Shown one piece after another: positions 14,205 to 20,646 of a DNA stretch of 20,646 nt. Origin of the DNA: Bryobacterales bacterium (lineage in GTDB: Bacteria; Acidobacteriota; Terriglobia; Bryobacterales; Bryobacteraceae); the NCBI GenBank assembly GCA_003132865.1, contig PKYZ01000432.1, positions 24,802 through 45,447 of the forward strand. Direction: 5' to 3'. How positions within the stretch are numbered: the first letter of the stretch is position 1; every line of letters starts with the position of its first letter. Below the pieces are notes generated by a model. It searched no databases, had not been told where the DNA came from, and was given only the letters and a program-made list of their open reading frames with translations. A program made the position numbers and the translations under genes.

Positions 14205-15002
14205 TTGTCCCCCACCGCCGGTGAAAAATTTCAAAAACTGGTCGAGATTATGGTGCGGCTGCGCGCGCCCGGCGGCTGCCCTTGGGACCGCGAGCAGACC
14301 TTCGATACCATTAAGCCTTACCTGCTTGAAGAAACCTACGAGGTGATGGACGCCATCGACGCGCGCGACTGGCCGGAGTTGACCGGCGAGCTGGGCGACT
14401 TGCTGCTGCAATCCGTCTTCTTCTCTCAAATGGCCGCCGAGCAGAACCTGTTTTCGATCGCGGACGCGCTCGACGCCATCAATGAAAAGCTGATCCGCCG
14501 CCACCCGCACGTCTTCGGCGAGCAAACCGCGGAAACCGCGGGCGATGTGCGCCGCATCTGGGGCGAGGTCAAAGCCGCCGAGAAGAACGAAAAAAAGCAG
14601 AAGGGCGAGCGCGGCGGCGGGCTGCTGGATTCGGTCCCGCGCGCGTTGCCGGCGCTGGTGGAAGCGCAGCAGCTTACCTCCCGCGCCGCGCACGTGGGCT
14701 TCGATTGGGACAATGCGGAGCAAGTGCTGGGCAAGCTGCACGAAGAGCTCGCCGAATTCGACGCCGCGCGCCGCGGCGCTTCGCAAGAGGAATTGGAAGG
14801 CGAGCTGGGCGATATGCTTTTCGTCCTGGTCAACCTAGCTCGTTTCGTCAAGGTGGATCCCGAGCAGGCGCTGCGCAAAACCAACGCCAAGTTCCGCCAA
14901 CGTTTCGGTTACATCGAGCGCAAGCTGGGCGAACAAGGCAAATCGCCGGAAGAGGCTACGCTCGCCGAGATGGACGCGCTTTGGGAGGAATCCAAGCGAT
15001 GA
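14205..15002 (+). CDS. mazG: Nucleoside triphosphate pyrophosphohydrolase MazG
   Basis: A 265-residue all-alpha NTP pyrophosphatase that hydrolyses nucleoside triphosphates to monophosphates and pyrophosphate, a house-cleaning role. Two MazG modules are visible. The first has RLRAPGGCPWDREQTFDTIK, the metal-binding LLEETYEVMDAI and ELTGELGDLLLQ. The second has LGKLHEELAEFDAARRG and LEGELGDMLFVLVNLARF. A DxxRIWGEVKAAEKNEKK linker joins them. The TTG start at 14205 gives the expected N-terminus and is placed by the promoter box before it. It is the first gene of the operon; its TGA overlaps the next ATG (ATGA at 14999-15002). Confidence 0.93.
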   Translation: MSPTAGEKFQKLVEIMVRLRAPGGCPWDREQTFDTIKPYLLEETYEVMDAIDARDWPELTGELGDLLLQSVFFSQMAAEQNLFSIADALDAINEKLIRRHPHVFGEQTAETAGDVRRIWGEVKAAEKNEKKQKGERGGGLLDSVPRALPALVEAQQLTSRAAHVGFDWDNAEQVLGKLHEELAEFDAARRGASQEELEGELGDMLFVLVNLARFVKVDPEQALRKTNAKFRQRFGYIERKLGEQGKSPEEATLAEMDALWEESKR

Positions 15003-15739
15003 TCGAGCTGCGCGCGTTGACCGAGAGCCGCCAGTTTCAGGAAGCGGTGGAGCTACAGAAGATGGTTTGGGGATTCAACGACGTGGAACTGCTGCCTGTG
15101 CGGCTGTTCGTGGTGGCCACCAAGGTCGGCGGCCAGGCGTTCGGCGCTTATGACGGAAACGGGATGGTGGGCTTCCTGCTGGCGATTCCGGGATTGAAGC
15201 CCGGCGGCGGATCGTACCTGCACAGCCACATGCTGGGCGTGCTGGCCGAGTACCGTAATAAGGGCGTGGGCCGCATGCTGAAGCTCCGGCAGCGCGAGGA
15301 TGCCCTCGAGCGCGGCATCGACCTGGTGGAGTGGACCTTCGATCCACTGGAGTTGAAGAACGCTTTCTTCAACATGGAGCGCCTGGGCGCCATCGTGCGG
15401 CGCTACGTGGAGAATCAGTACGGCACCACCACCAGCCCGCTGCATGGCGGATTGCCGACGGATCGCTGCGTGGCCGAATGGTGGCTGGCCAGCCCGCACG
15501 CCGAGGCGGTGCTCGCGGGGCACACGCCGGCGCGCACCGTGGAAGAGCGCATCGAGGTGCCCGCCGAGATCGACGTCATCCGCTGTGAGGAACCCAGGCG
15601 CGCGCGTGAAATCCAGAAATCGCTGGGGACGCGCCTGACGAGCGGCTTTGACCGCAGCCTGGCGGTGATTGGGTTCGAACGGTCCGACCGCGTAGGCACG
15701 TATCTGCTGGGGAGGTGGGAATGCGGATCGAACGCGTAA
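14999..15739 (+). CDS. GNAT family N-acyltransferase
   Basis: A 246-residue GNAT acyltransferase of the larger type often annotated as a predicted GNAT superfamily enzyme next to MenC-like genes. The acyl-CoA binding signature is HMLGVLAEYRNKGVGRMLKL (V-x-x-x-x-R-x-x-G-x-G), followed by DLVEWTFDPLELKNAFFNME. It overlaps mazG by 4 nt and the racemase-like gene by 19 nt. In Geobacillus a GNAT N-succinyltransferase works with an N-succinylamino acid racemase on D-amino acids; this neighbour pair suggests the same chemistry here. The actual acyl donor and acceptor cannot be read from the sequence. Confidence 0.82.
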   Translation: MIELRALTESRQFQEAVELQKMVWGFNDVELLPVRLFVVATKVGGQAFGAYDGNGMVGFLLAIPGLKPGGGSYLHSHMLGVLAEYRNKGVGRMLKLRQREDALERGIDLVEWTFDPLELKNAFFNMERLGAIVRRYVENQYGTTTSPLHGGLPTDRCVAEWWLASPHAEAVLAGHTPARTVEERIEVPAEIDVIRCEEPRRAREIQKSLGTRLTSGFDRSLAVIGFERSDRVGTYLLGRWECGSNA

Positions 15740-16830
15740 CTCTTCGGCACATCCGGATGCCGCTGGTACACTTCTTCGAAACCAGCTTCGGGCGCACGAC
15801 GGAGCGCGACATCATCCTGGTGGAAGCGGCGGGCGAAGGCGCTTCGGGATGGGGCGAGGTCACGGCGGGCGAGAGTCCTTTCTATAACGAAGAGTGGACC
15901 GATTCCGCCTGGTTGATCCTGCGCGACTATGCTATTCCGCGTGTGCTGGGCCGCGACCTGGCCGGCGCTGAAGACGTCGCGCCGCTCACCGCGCATATCC
16001 GCGGCCACCAGATGGCGCGCGGCGGTCTGGAAGCGGCGGTGTGGGACCTGGCGGCGCGGCTAGCGGGCCAGCCGTTGTGGCAAACGATCGGCGGCGGCGC
16101 GCGGCGCGAGATCCCCTGTGGCGTTTCCATCGGCATACAAGATTCGGTGGAGCAGCTTCTGGAGAAGATCGAGCGCGAGCTCGCCGCGGGATATCAGCGC
16201 ATTAAGATGAAGATCAAGCCGGGCTGGGACGTGGATGTGATCCGGCAAGTGCGCTCACGCTTTCCCGCGATCAAGCTGATGGCCGATGCGAATTCGGCCT
16301 ACACCCTGGCTGATGCGGACCGGCTGAAGCAGCTCGACGAGTTCTACCTGATGATGATTGAACAGCCGCTGGCGCACGACGACATCATCGATCACGCCGT
16401 CCTGCAAGCCAAGCTCGATACGCCGATCTGTTTGGACGAATGCATCCGCTCCGCGCATCATGCCGAGCAAGCCATCCGGCTGCGCGCGTGCGGCATCATT
16501 AATATCAAGCTGGGGCGCGTGGGCGGCTTCCGCGAGGCTAGGCGGGTCCACGATGTGGCGCAGGCCGCGGGCGTGCCGGTGTGGTGCGGCGGGATGCTCG
16601 AATCCGGCGTGGGCCGGGCGCACAACATCGCGCTCTCCACGCTGCCCAATTTCGTCCTGCCGGGCGATGTGTCGGCCAGCAAGCGCTACTGGGCGCGCGA
16701 TGTTATCGTGCCGCCGGTGGAGACGACGCCGCAGGGCACTATCCGCGTTTCGGGCGAAGCCGGATTTGGCTACGCCCTCGACCGCGACTACATCCGGGCG
16801 GTTACCATCCGGGAGGAGTCCGCCGGTTGA
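15721..16830 (+). CDS. menC: MenC-family enolase-superfamily enzyme (OSB synthase / N-succinylamino acid racemase)
   Basis: A 369-residue member of the muconate-lactonising subgroup of the enolase superfamily. The catalytic set is complete: K162 and K164 (IKMKIKPG), metal ligands D189 (MADAN), E214 (MIEQPL) and D239 (CLDEC), and K263 (NIKLGRVGG). These positions nearly equal those of the Amycolatopsis N-acylamino acid racemase / OSB synthase. The family catalyses dehydration to o-succinylbenzoate (menaquinone synthesis), racemisation of N-succinylamino acids, or both. No other men gene is nearby, and a GNAT acyltransferase overlaps its start, which favours the racemase role. ATG 15721 has GGAGG 5 nt upstream; GTG 15715 lies within that ribosome site. 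Confidence 0.85.
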   Translation: MRIERVTLRHIRMPLVHFFETSFGRTTERDIILVEAAGEGASGWGEVTAGESPFYNEEWTDSAWLILRDYAIPRVLGRDLAGAEDVAPLTAHIRGHQMARGGLEAAVWDLAARLAGQPLWQTIGGGARREIPCGVSIGIQDSVEQLLEKIERELAAGYQRIKMKIKPGWDVDVIRQVRSRFPAIKLMADANSAYTLADADRLKQLDEFYLMMIEQPLAHDDIIDHAVLQAKLDTPICLDECIRSAHHAEQAIRLRACGIINIKLGRVGGFREARRVHDVAQAAGVPVWCGGMLESGVGRAHNIALSTLPNFVLPGDVSASKRYWARDVIVPPVETTPQGTIRVSGEAGFGYALDRDYIRAVTIREESAG

Positions 16831-17720
16831 GCGGCGCCGCGGTACTTTACGCCCTCATCTTCCTGATGGTGGCGTTCTGGTCGGGCAATTACATTGCGGG
16901 GAAGATCGCGCTGCGCGAGTTTTCGCCGCTGTTGCTGGCGGGGCTGCGGATTGGCTTCGCGGGCGTGATGATGTTGCCGTTGTATGCGTGGGAGCGGGTT
17001 ACAAAGCGGCCTGAGAGGCCGCCGCAGGCTGGGAGCCTGCCCCACATTGTGCAGTTGCTGCTGCTGGGCATGCTGGGCGTGACGCTGAACCAGTTCTTCT
17101 TTATCATTGGCCTGAGCCGCACGAGCGTGGCGCACGCGGCGATTCTTATCGGACTGACTCCTATACAGGTGCTGATCATCGCGGGGCTGCGCGGTCAGGA
17201 ACGAATCACGGCGCGCAAAGCCGTGGGGATGGCGATCGCGCTGGCGGGAGTGGCCGTACTGAAGGCCTTCGAGCCGGCATCTGCCACTGGCGCCACATGG
17301 CTCGGCGATTTCTTCATCGTCCTCACCGGACTGTGCTTCGCGCTCTTCACCGTGTTCGGCAAGGAGGTGACCCAGCAGTACAGCACCATCACCATGAACA
17401 CTTACGCCTACGTGCCAGGCGCAGTGGCGCTGCTGCCGTTGACGCTGTGGGAGGCTGCGCGCCAGCCGCTGGCACACGTCAGCGCAGGAGCCTGGCTGGC
17501 GGCGATTTACATGGCGCTGTTTCCGTCGGTGATCGCATACCTGATCTACTACCACGCCCTCGCCCACATGACGGCATCGCGGGTGTCGGCGTTCTCCTAT
17601 TTGCAGCCGGTGTTCGCATCGATCATGGGGGTCGCCATTTTGGGCGAGCACCTGGGCGCTCCGGTGATCGCCGGCGGCGTGGTGATCCTGGCCGGCGTGT
17701 ATCTGGCGGAGCGCGGCTGA
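16827..17720 (+). CDS. EamA/DMT family transporter
   Basis: A 297-residue inner-membrane protein with about ten transmembrane helices in two EamA repeats (first about residues 6-140, second about 155-295). Examples are LIFLMVAFWSGNYIAGKIAL, GMLGVTLNQFFFIIGLSRTS and ASRVSAFSYLQPVFASIMGV with ILGEHLG near the end. EamA proteins export metabolites, often amino acids. The TTG at 16827 overlaps the menC stop (TTGA) and has GGGAGGAG upstream. Residues about 59-73 (TKRPERPPQAGSLPH) are the translation of a palindromic repeat inserted in frame in the loop after the second helix. The gene abuts the MFS gene (TGATG). Confidence 0.88.
   Translation: MSGAAVLYALIFLMVAFWSGNYIAGKIALREFSPLLLAGLRIGFAGVMMLPLYAWERVTKRPERPPQAGSLPHIVQLLLLGMLGVTLNQFFFIIGLSRTSVAHAAILIGLTPIQVLIIAGLRGQERITARKAVGMAIALAGVAVLKAFEPASATGATWLGDFFIVLTGLCFALFTVFGKEVTQQYSTITMNTYAYVPGAVALLPLTLWEAARQPLAHVSAGAWLAAIYMALFPSVIAYLIYYHALAHMTASRVSAFSYLQPVFASIMGVAILGEHLGAPVIAGGVVILAGVYLAERG
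17002..17048. repeat. Palindromic repeat element inside the EamA gene
   Basis: Two adjacent hairpins, GCGGCCT/AGGCCGC (17006-17022, loop GAG) and GCAGGCT/AGCCTGC (17024-17040, loop GGG), are followed by CCCCACATT. Positions 17022-17048 match 24 of 27 bases of the right end of the element at 2123-2246. About 45 bp have been added without breaking the reading frame, giving about 15 extra residues in a loop. Confidence 0.8.
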
Positions 17721-19015
17721 TGGCATCGTTTGTTGAATTGCTGCGCGGCAATCGCAACTACCGCTATACCTGGATCGGGCAGGTGGTCAGCGAAATCGGC
17801 GATCACTTCAACAACATCGCCGTATTCAGCCTGGCTTTGGCGAACACACGATCCGGGCTGGTGGTGAGCGGCGTGATGCTCGCGCGCGCGATTCCGGCGG
17901 TGCTGGCGGGACCTATCGCGGGCGTGCTGCTCGACCGCATGGACCGCAAACGGGTGATGATCGCCAGCGATTTGATTCGCGCGGTGCTGGCGTTCGGCTT
18001 CATCCTGACGATTCACCGGCACGACACGTGGCTGCTGTATTTCCTCAGCGCCCTGCTGATGTTCGCATCGCCGTTTTTCACCAGCGGACGATCGGCCATT
18101 CTGCCCAGTATTGCGACTCGGGACGAACTGCACACAGCTAACTCATTGACGCAAACCACCGGCTGGACGACCTTGACCATCGGCACGTTTCTGGCGGGCG
18201 CGAGTGTGGCGAGCTTCGGCTATCAGTGGGCCTTCGTGGGCAATGCGCTTTCCTTCGTTGTCTCGGCGATCTGCATCGGGCAGTTGTTTCTGCCGGGCGA
18301 CGGTTTCCGGCCGAAGCGCGAGTCGCTCACCGAAGCCGACGTGGTGCGGCCCTGGCACGAGTACACCGAGGGGCTGCGTTACATGCGCGCGCATCCGCTG
18401 ATCTTCGGCATCGCGCTGATCGGCGTGGGCTGGGCCACCGGCGGCGGCGCGGCGCAGATCCTATTCAGCATCTTCGGCGAGATCGTCTTCAATCGCGGGC
18501 CGGCCGGCATCGGCATCGTGTGGGGCTGCGCGGGCATCGGGCTGCTGATTGGCGGCGTGGTTGGGCACCGGCTGGGCGAGCGGCTCAGCTTCGATGGCTA
18601 CAAGCGCGCGGTGGTGGTGTGCTACGTGATTCACGGCGGCGCATACGTCCTGTTTAGCCAGATGCGGAATTTCCATGCGGCGCTGGTTTTCATCGCGCTA
18701 TCGCGCGCCGCCGTAGGGGTCAGCTCGGTGCTGAACTATTCGCAACTTCTGCGGCACGTCGCCAACGAATTCCGCGGACGGGTGTTCGCCACCATGGAGT
18801 CGATGGTCTGGTCTACCATGATGGTTTCGATGATGCTCGCGGGAATCGCATCGCAATATTACGACCCGCGCGCGATCGGTGCGATTGCGGGCGTGCTCAG
18901 CTCGACGACGGCCATCTTCTGGGGCTGGGCGCACTGGACGGGGCGGCTGCCCGAGCCCGCGCAAGAGGGCGTAGATCCGGAGGACGTGGAAGTGCATGGA
19001 GAACCTACCATCTAG
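17720..19015 (+). CDS. MFS transporter (MFS_3 / EntS-like)
   Basis: A 431-residue major facilitator with about twelve helices. The signature after helix 2 is GPIAGVLLDRMDRKRVMIAS, and the N-terminus (LLRGNRNYRYTWIGQVVSEI followed by GDHFNNIAVF) is typical of the MFS_3 group, which includes the enterobactin exporter. A second half-repeat motif is GGVVGHRLGERLSFDGYKRA, and FRGRVFATMESM lies near helix 11. Substrate unknown; efflux is the likely direction. It shares one base with the EamA stop (TGATG) and overlaps the SDR gene by 20 nt. Confidence 0.9.
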   Translation: MASFVELLRGNRNYRYTWIGQVVSEIGDHFNNIAVFSLALANTRSGLVVSGVMLARAIPAVLAGPIAGVLLDRMDRKRVMIASDLIRAVLAFGFILTIHRHDTWLLYFLSALLMFASPFFTSGRSAILPSIATRDELHTANSLTQTTGWTTLTIGTFLAGASVASFGYQWAFVGNALSFVVSAICIGQLFLPGDGFRPKRESLTEADVVRPWHEYTEGLRYMRAHPLIFGIALIGVGWATGGGAAQILFSIFGEIVFNRGPAGIGIVWGCAGIGLLIGGVVGHRLGERLSFDGYKRAVVVCYVIHGGAYVLFSQMRNFHAALVFIALSRAAVGVSSVLNYSQLLRHVANEFRGRVFATMESMVWSTMMVSMMLAGIASQYYDPRAIGAIAGVLSSTTAIFWGWAHWTGRLPEPAQEGVDPEDVEVHGEPTI

Positions 19016-19739
19016 TTTGCAGGCTAGTTTGCAGGACAAAGTGGTATTGGTGACCGGCGCGGCCAAACGCATCGGGCGCGGCATCGCGCTGCGGCTGGCG
19101 CGGGACGGCGCGCGTGTGGCGATTCACTACTGGACCTCCGAAGCGGAAGCGCGCGCGACCGCGGCCGAATGCGGAGGCGCGCCGTTGTTTCGCGCGAATC
19201 TGGAAAGCGTTGCGGAGATCGAGCGCATGTTCGGCGAGATCGAGCGCACGCTCGGCCGGCTGGACGGTCTGGTGAACAACGCCGCGCGCTTCACACGCCG
19301 CGATCCGCTGGAGATTACCGAAGCCGATTGGGACTTCGTCCACTCGGTGAACCTGAAGGCGGTGTTCTTCTGCTGCCAGAACGGCGCGCGCCTGATGCGC
19401 CAGTCGGGCGGCGGGCGCATCGTGAACATCAGCTCGCTGGGCGGCCTGCGGCCCTGGGCGGACCACGCGCATTACTGCGCGTCGAAGGCGGGCGTGATCA
19501 TGCTGACGCGCGCGCTGGCCAAGGCTCTCGCGCCTGAGATCACGGTGAATTCGGTTGCTCCCGGCGTGATTCTTTCTTCGGGACAGGAGCCTCGGGTGGA
19601 ACAGATGATCGCGGCCACGCCGGCGGGCCGCATGGGGACGGTGGAGGAAGTGGCCGAGGCGGTTCTCTATTTTCTGAATGCGTCCAATTTCATCACCGGC
19701 CAGGTGCTAGCCGTGGATGGCGGTCTGAGCCAGCGCTAG
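18996..19739 (+). CDS. Short-chain dehydrogenase/reductase, pteridine reductase-like
   Basis: A 247-residue classical SDR that uses NAD(P)H. The cofactor motif is TGAAKRIGRG (T20-G29), then the NNAA motif (N94-A97), catalytic S146/S147, Y160 and K164 (HYCASKAG), and a C-terminal ITGQVLAVDGG. The RIG form of the glycine motif and the HYWTSEAEA segment resemble pteridine reductases more than FabG, so reduction of a pterin or of a keto group are both possible. It is the last gene of the operon; ATG 18996 overlaps the MFS gene by 20 nt with a GGAA ribosome site. Only 3 nt separate its stop from the convergent gene at 19743. Confidence 0.88.
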   Translation: MENLPSSLQASLQDKVVLVTGAAKRIGRGIALRLARDGARVAIHYWTSEAEARATAAECGGAPLFRANLESVAEIERMFGEIERTLGRLDGLVNNAARFTRRDPLEITEADWDFVHSVNLKAVFFCCQNGARLMRQSGGGRIVNISSLGGLRPWADHAHYCASKAGVIMLTRALAKALAPEITVNSVAPGVILSSGQEPRVEQMIAATPAGRMGTVEEVAEAVLYFLNASNFITGQVLAVDGGLSQR

Positions 19740-19742
19740 CGA

Positions 19743-19970
19743 TTACTCGACAGTGATTTTCGTGCCGGTCGGGGTTTGCTTCGAAAGGCGTTCGATGCGG
19801 GCATCCAACAAACTTCGAATGCCTTTCAACACTTCAACGCGCGCGGCGCGAAAATGCTTGTGCGTTTCTTCCGGCCAGAGGTGACCGAGCATAGCTTCGA
19901 TCTGTGGTCCGGCCACGCTGCAGAAAAAGCAGCCGTGCGGGGGTTGAGCGGCAGTTTGTTTTTCGTCCAT
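19743..19970 (-). CDS. Small CxxC protein downstream of the ArsA-type ATPase
   Basis: A 75-residue hypothetical protein: HGCFFCSVAGPQIEAMLGHL, WPEETHKHFRAARVEVLKGI and RSLLDARIERLSKQ. The CFFC pair (residues 14-17) could bind a metal or form a disulfide; the rest is helical. Its ATG begins one base after the ATPase stop, so it is almost certainly co-expressed with that gene. The function is unknown. The repeated pairing of such proteins with ArsA-HSP20 ATPases is recalled from related genomes, not shown here. Confidence 0.7.
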   Translation of the reverse strand: MDEKQTAAQPPHGCFFCSVAGPQIEAMLGHLWPEETHKHFRAARVEVLKGIRSLLDARIERLSKQTPTGTKITVE

Positions 19971-19971
19971 A

Positions 19972-20646
19972 TCAGGCTTCCTTCATTTCCACTATTAATA
20001 TTCTATTCTGTAACGTGGCGCGCGTGGGCGTCAGCGCAGACATGGATGTCGGCAGCCCAATGTGTCGCCGGAGCGTTCCGATCTCCACCACCAGCTCGTC
20101 GCCCTTCTTAAACAGCCCCACCTCACCCTTCACTGCGAACGGGAGCCGCACGCGCACTTCGTAATGCGCGTTGCGTTTCTCGAACGTAAACGGGGCTTCA
20201 GTGCGCGTCACGGCCGCAGGGTCGTCCTTATCCTTATAGAGCACGTCGGCCAGTTCCTCCAGCCGCTCACGCCCCAATACTTCGTGAGTGAACAACGGAA
20301 CGCGCTTCATCGGCACGGGCGCGAAATATTCTTCGATCTCGTCCAGGATTTTGGCTTGGGAAGCGCGCCACTGATCGAACCAGGTATCGGTTACCGCGTC
20401 CGGCAGAACGCGATTCACGATGATGTTATCGATGGTCAAACCGTGCAGTGAAAAATAGACGAACGCTCGCTGCGTCTCGCGCAGCACCATCTTCTCCGGA
20501 TTCGTTACCAACCGGACGCTAGTGGTTTTCGGGTCCTCCAGCAACTCGGCAATCCCATCCAGGCGCCCAAACAGGTACTGGATGTTGGCGAAATAGCTGT
20601 CGTTCGGCAGTTCCATCGGCGAGATCCGGTTGGCCACCGGACGCAC
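19972..20646 (-). CDS. ArsA/GET3-type ATPase with Hsp20-like C-terminus (5' end outside window)
   Basis: Only the last 224 residues are present; the frame is open at the window edge, so the true start and P-loop lie beyond 20646. The visible ATPase part has FGRLDGIAELLEDPKTTSVR, LVTNPEKMVLRETQRAFVYF and the strand DNIIVNRVLPD, all typical of anion-transporting/GET3-like ATPases. The last 75 residues (APFTFEKRNAHYEVRVRLPF, VKGEVGLFKKGDELVVEIG) form the Hsp20-like domain found at the end of many bacterial ArsA homologues. No ars genes are seen, so arsenic efflux is not implied; handling of hydrophobic or membrane client proteins is an inference. It is followed at one base by the CxxC protein gene. 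Confidence 0.88.
   Translation of the reverse strand: MRPVANRISPMELPNDSYFANIQYLFGRLDGIAELLEDPKTTSVRLVTNPEKMVLRETQRAFVYFSLHGLTIDNIIVNRVLPDAVTDTWFDQWRASQAKILDEIEEYFAPVPMKRVPLFTHEVLGRERLEELADVLYKDKDDPAAVTRTEAPFTFEKRNAHYEVRVRLPFAVKGEVGLFKKGDELVVEIGTLRRHIGLPTSMSALTPTRATLQNRILIVEMKEA

Noticed and set aside
15721..16830. Evidence for a menaquinone gene cluster
   Set aside because: No menA, B, D, E, F or H neighbour is present; the single MenC-like gene sits with an acyltransferase and exporters.
17297..17719. A 5' extension of the MFS transporter in the same frame
   Set aside because: The extra 141 residues are an arginine-rich shadow of the EamA gene; the MFS N-terminus is clearly at ATG 17720.

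Overview
The window looks like chromosomal DNA from a GC-rich soil-type acidobacterium, most likely of the Solibacter/Bryobacterales kind. This rests on inference from several features: a large secreted NHL-repeat protein with choice-of-anchor D domains, a beta-propeller receptor Ser/Thr kinase, an ECF sigma factor of the Acidobacteria/Planctomycetes type, many decaying toxin-antitoxin (TA) modules, short palindromic GC-rich repeats, and probable leaderless transcripts with TTG starts. No rRNA, tRNA, CRISPR array, transposase or phage gene was seen.

Layout. (1) 32-3366, minus strand: a housekeeping cluster of DUF1844 protein, PhnP-like metallo-hydrolase, RibF and LacD-type aldolase, with a 124-bp palindromic repeat element filling the gap in front of ribF. 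(2) 3518-5388: a TA-rich patch with a HigBA module (toxin short at its C-terminus, perfect operator palindrome), a small membrane-anchored coiled-coil protein, and a DUF433 / broken DUF5615 / DUF433 series. (3) 5484-8869, minus: a secreted protein of about 1128 residues with 12 NHL repeats and four anchor-D domains, interrupted by a one-base frameshift. (4) 8870-9650: a 780-bp spacer holding a 38-bp direct repeat in two copies and a degenerate DUF5615 toxin. (5) 9651-13392: a propeller / Y_Y_Y / transmembrane / Ser-Thr kinase protein, convergent and overlapping at its 3' end with an ECF sigma factor. (6) 13475-14157: a PIN-domain protein with a small partner. (7) 14205-19739, plus: a tightly packed six-gene operon (mazG, GNAT acetyltransferase, MenC/N-succinylamino acid racemase, EamA exporter, MFS exporter, SDR reductase) in which each neighbouring pair overlaps. 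(8) 19743-20646, minus: a small CxxC protein behind the 3' part of an ArsA-type ATPase with an Hsp20-like C-terminal domain, cut by the window edge.

How the genes may work together. The kinase has a periplasmic propeller sensor and a cytoplasmic kinase, and it sits beside an ECF sigma factor of a class often linked to Ser/Thr kinases, so a signalling pair is plausible. In the operon, an acyltransferase beside an N-succinylamino acid racemase-like enzyme resembles the known D- to L-amino acid conversion route and is followed by two exporters. The most unusual observations are a palindromic repeat sitting in frame inside the EamA coding sequence, a shared 17-bp promoter/TTG-start motif in front of two adjacent transcription units, and several TA modules at different stages of decay.
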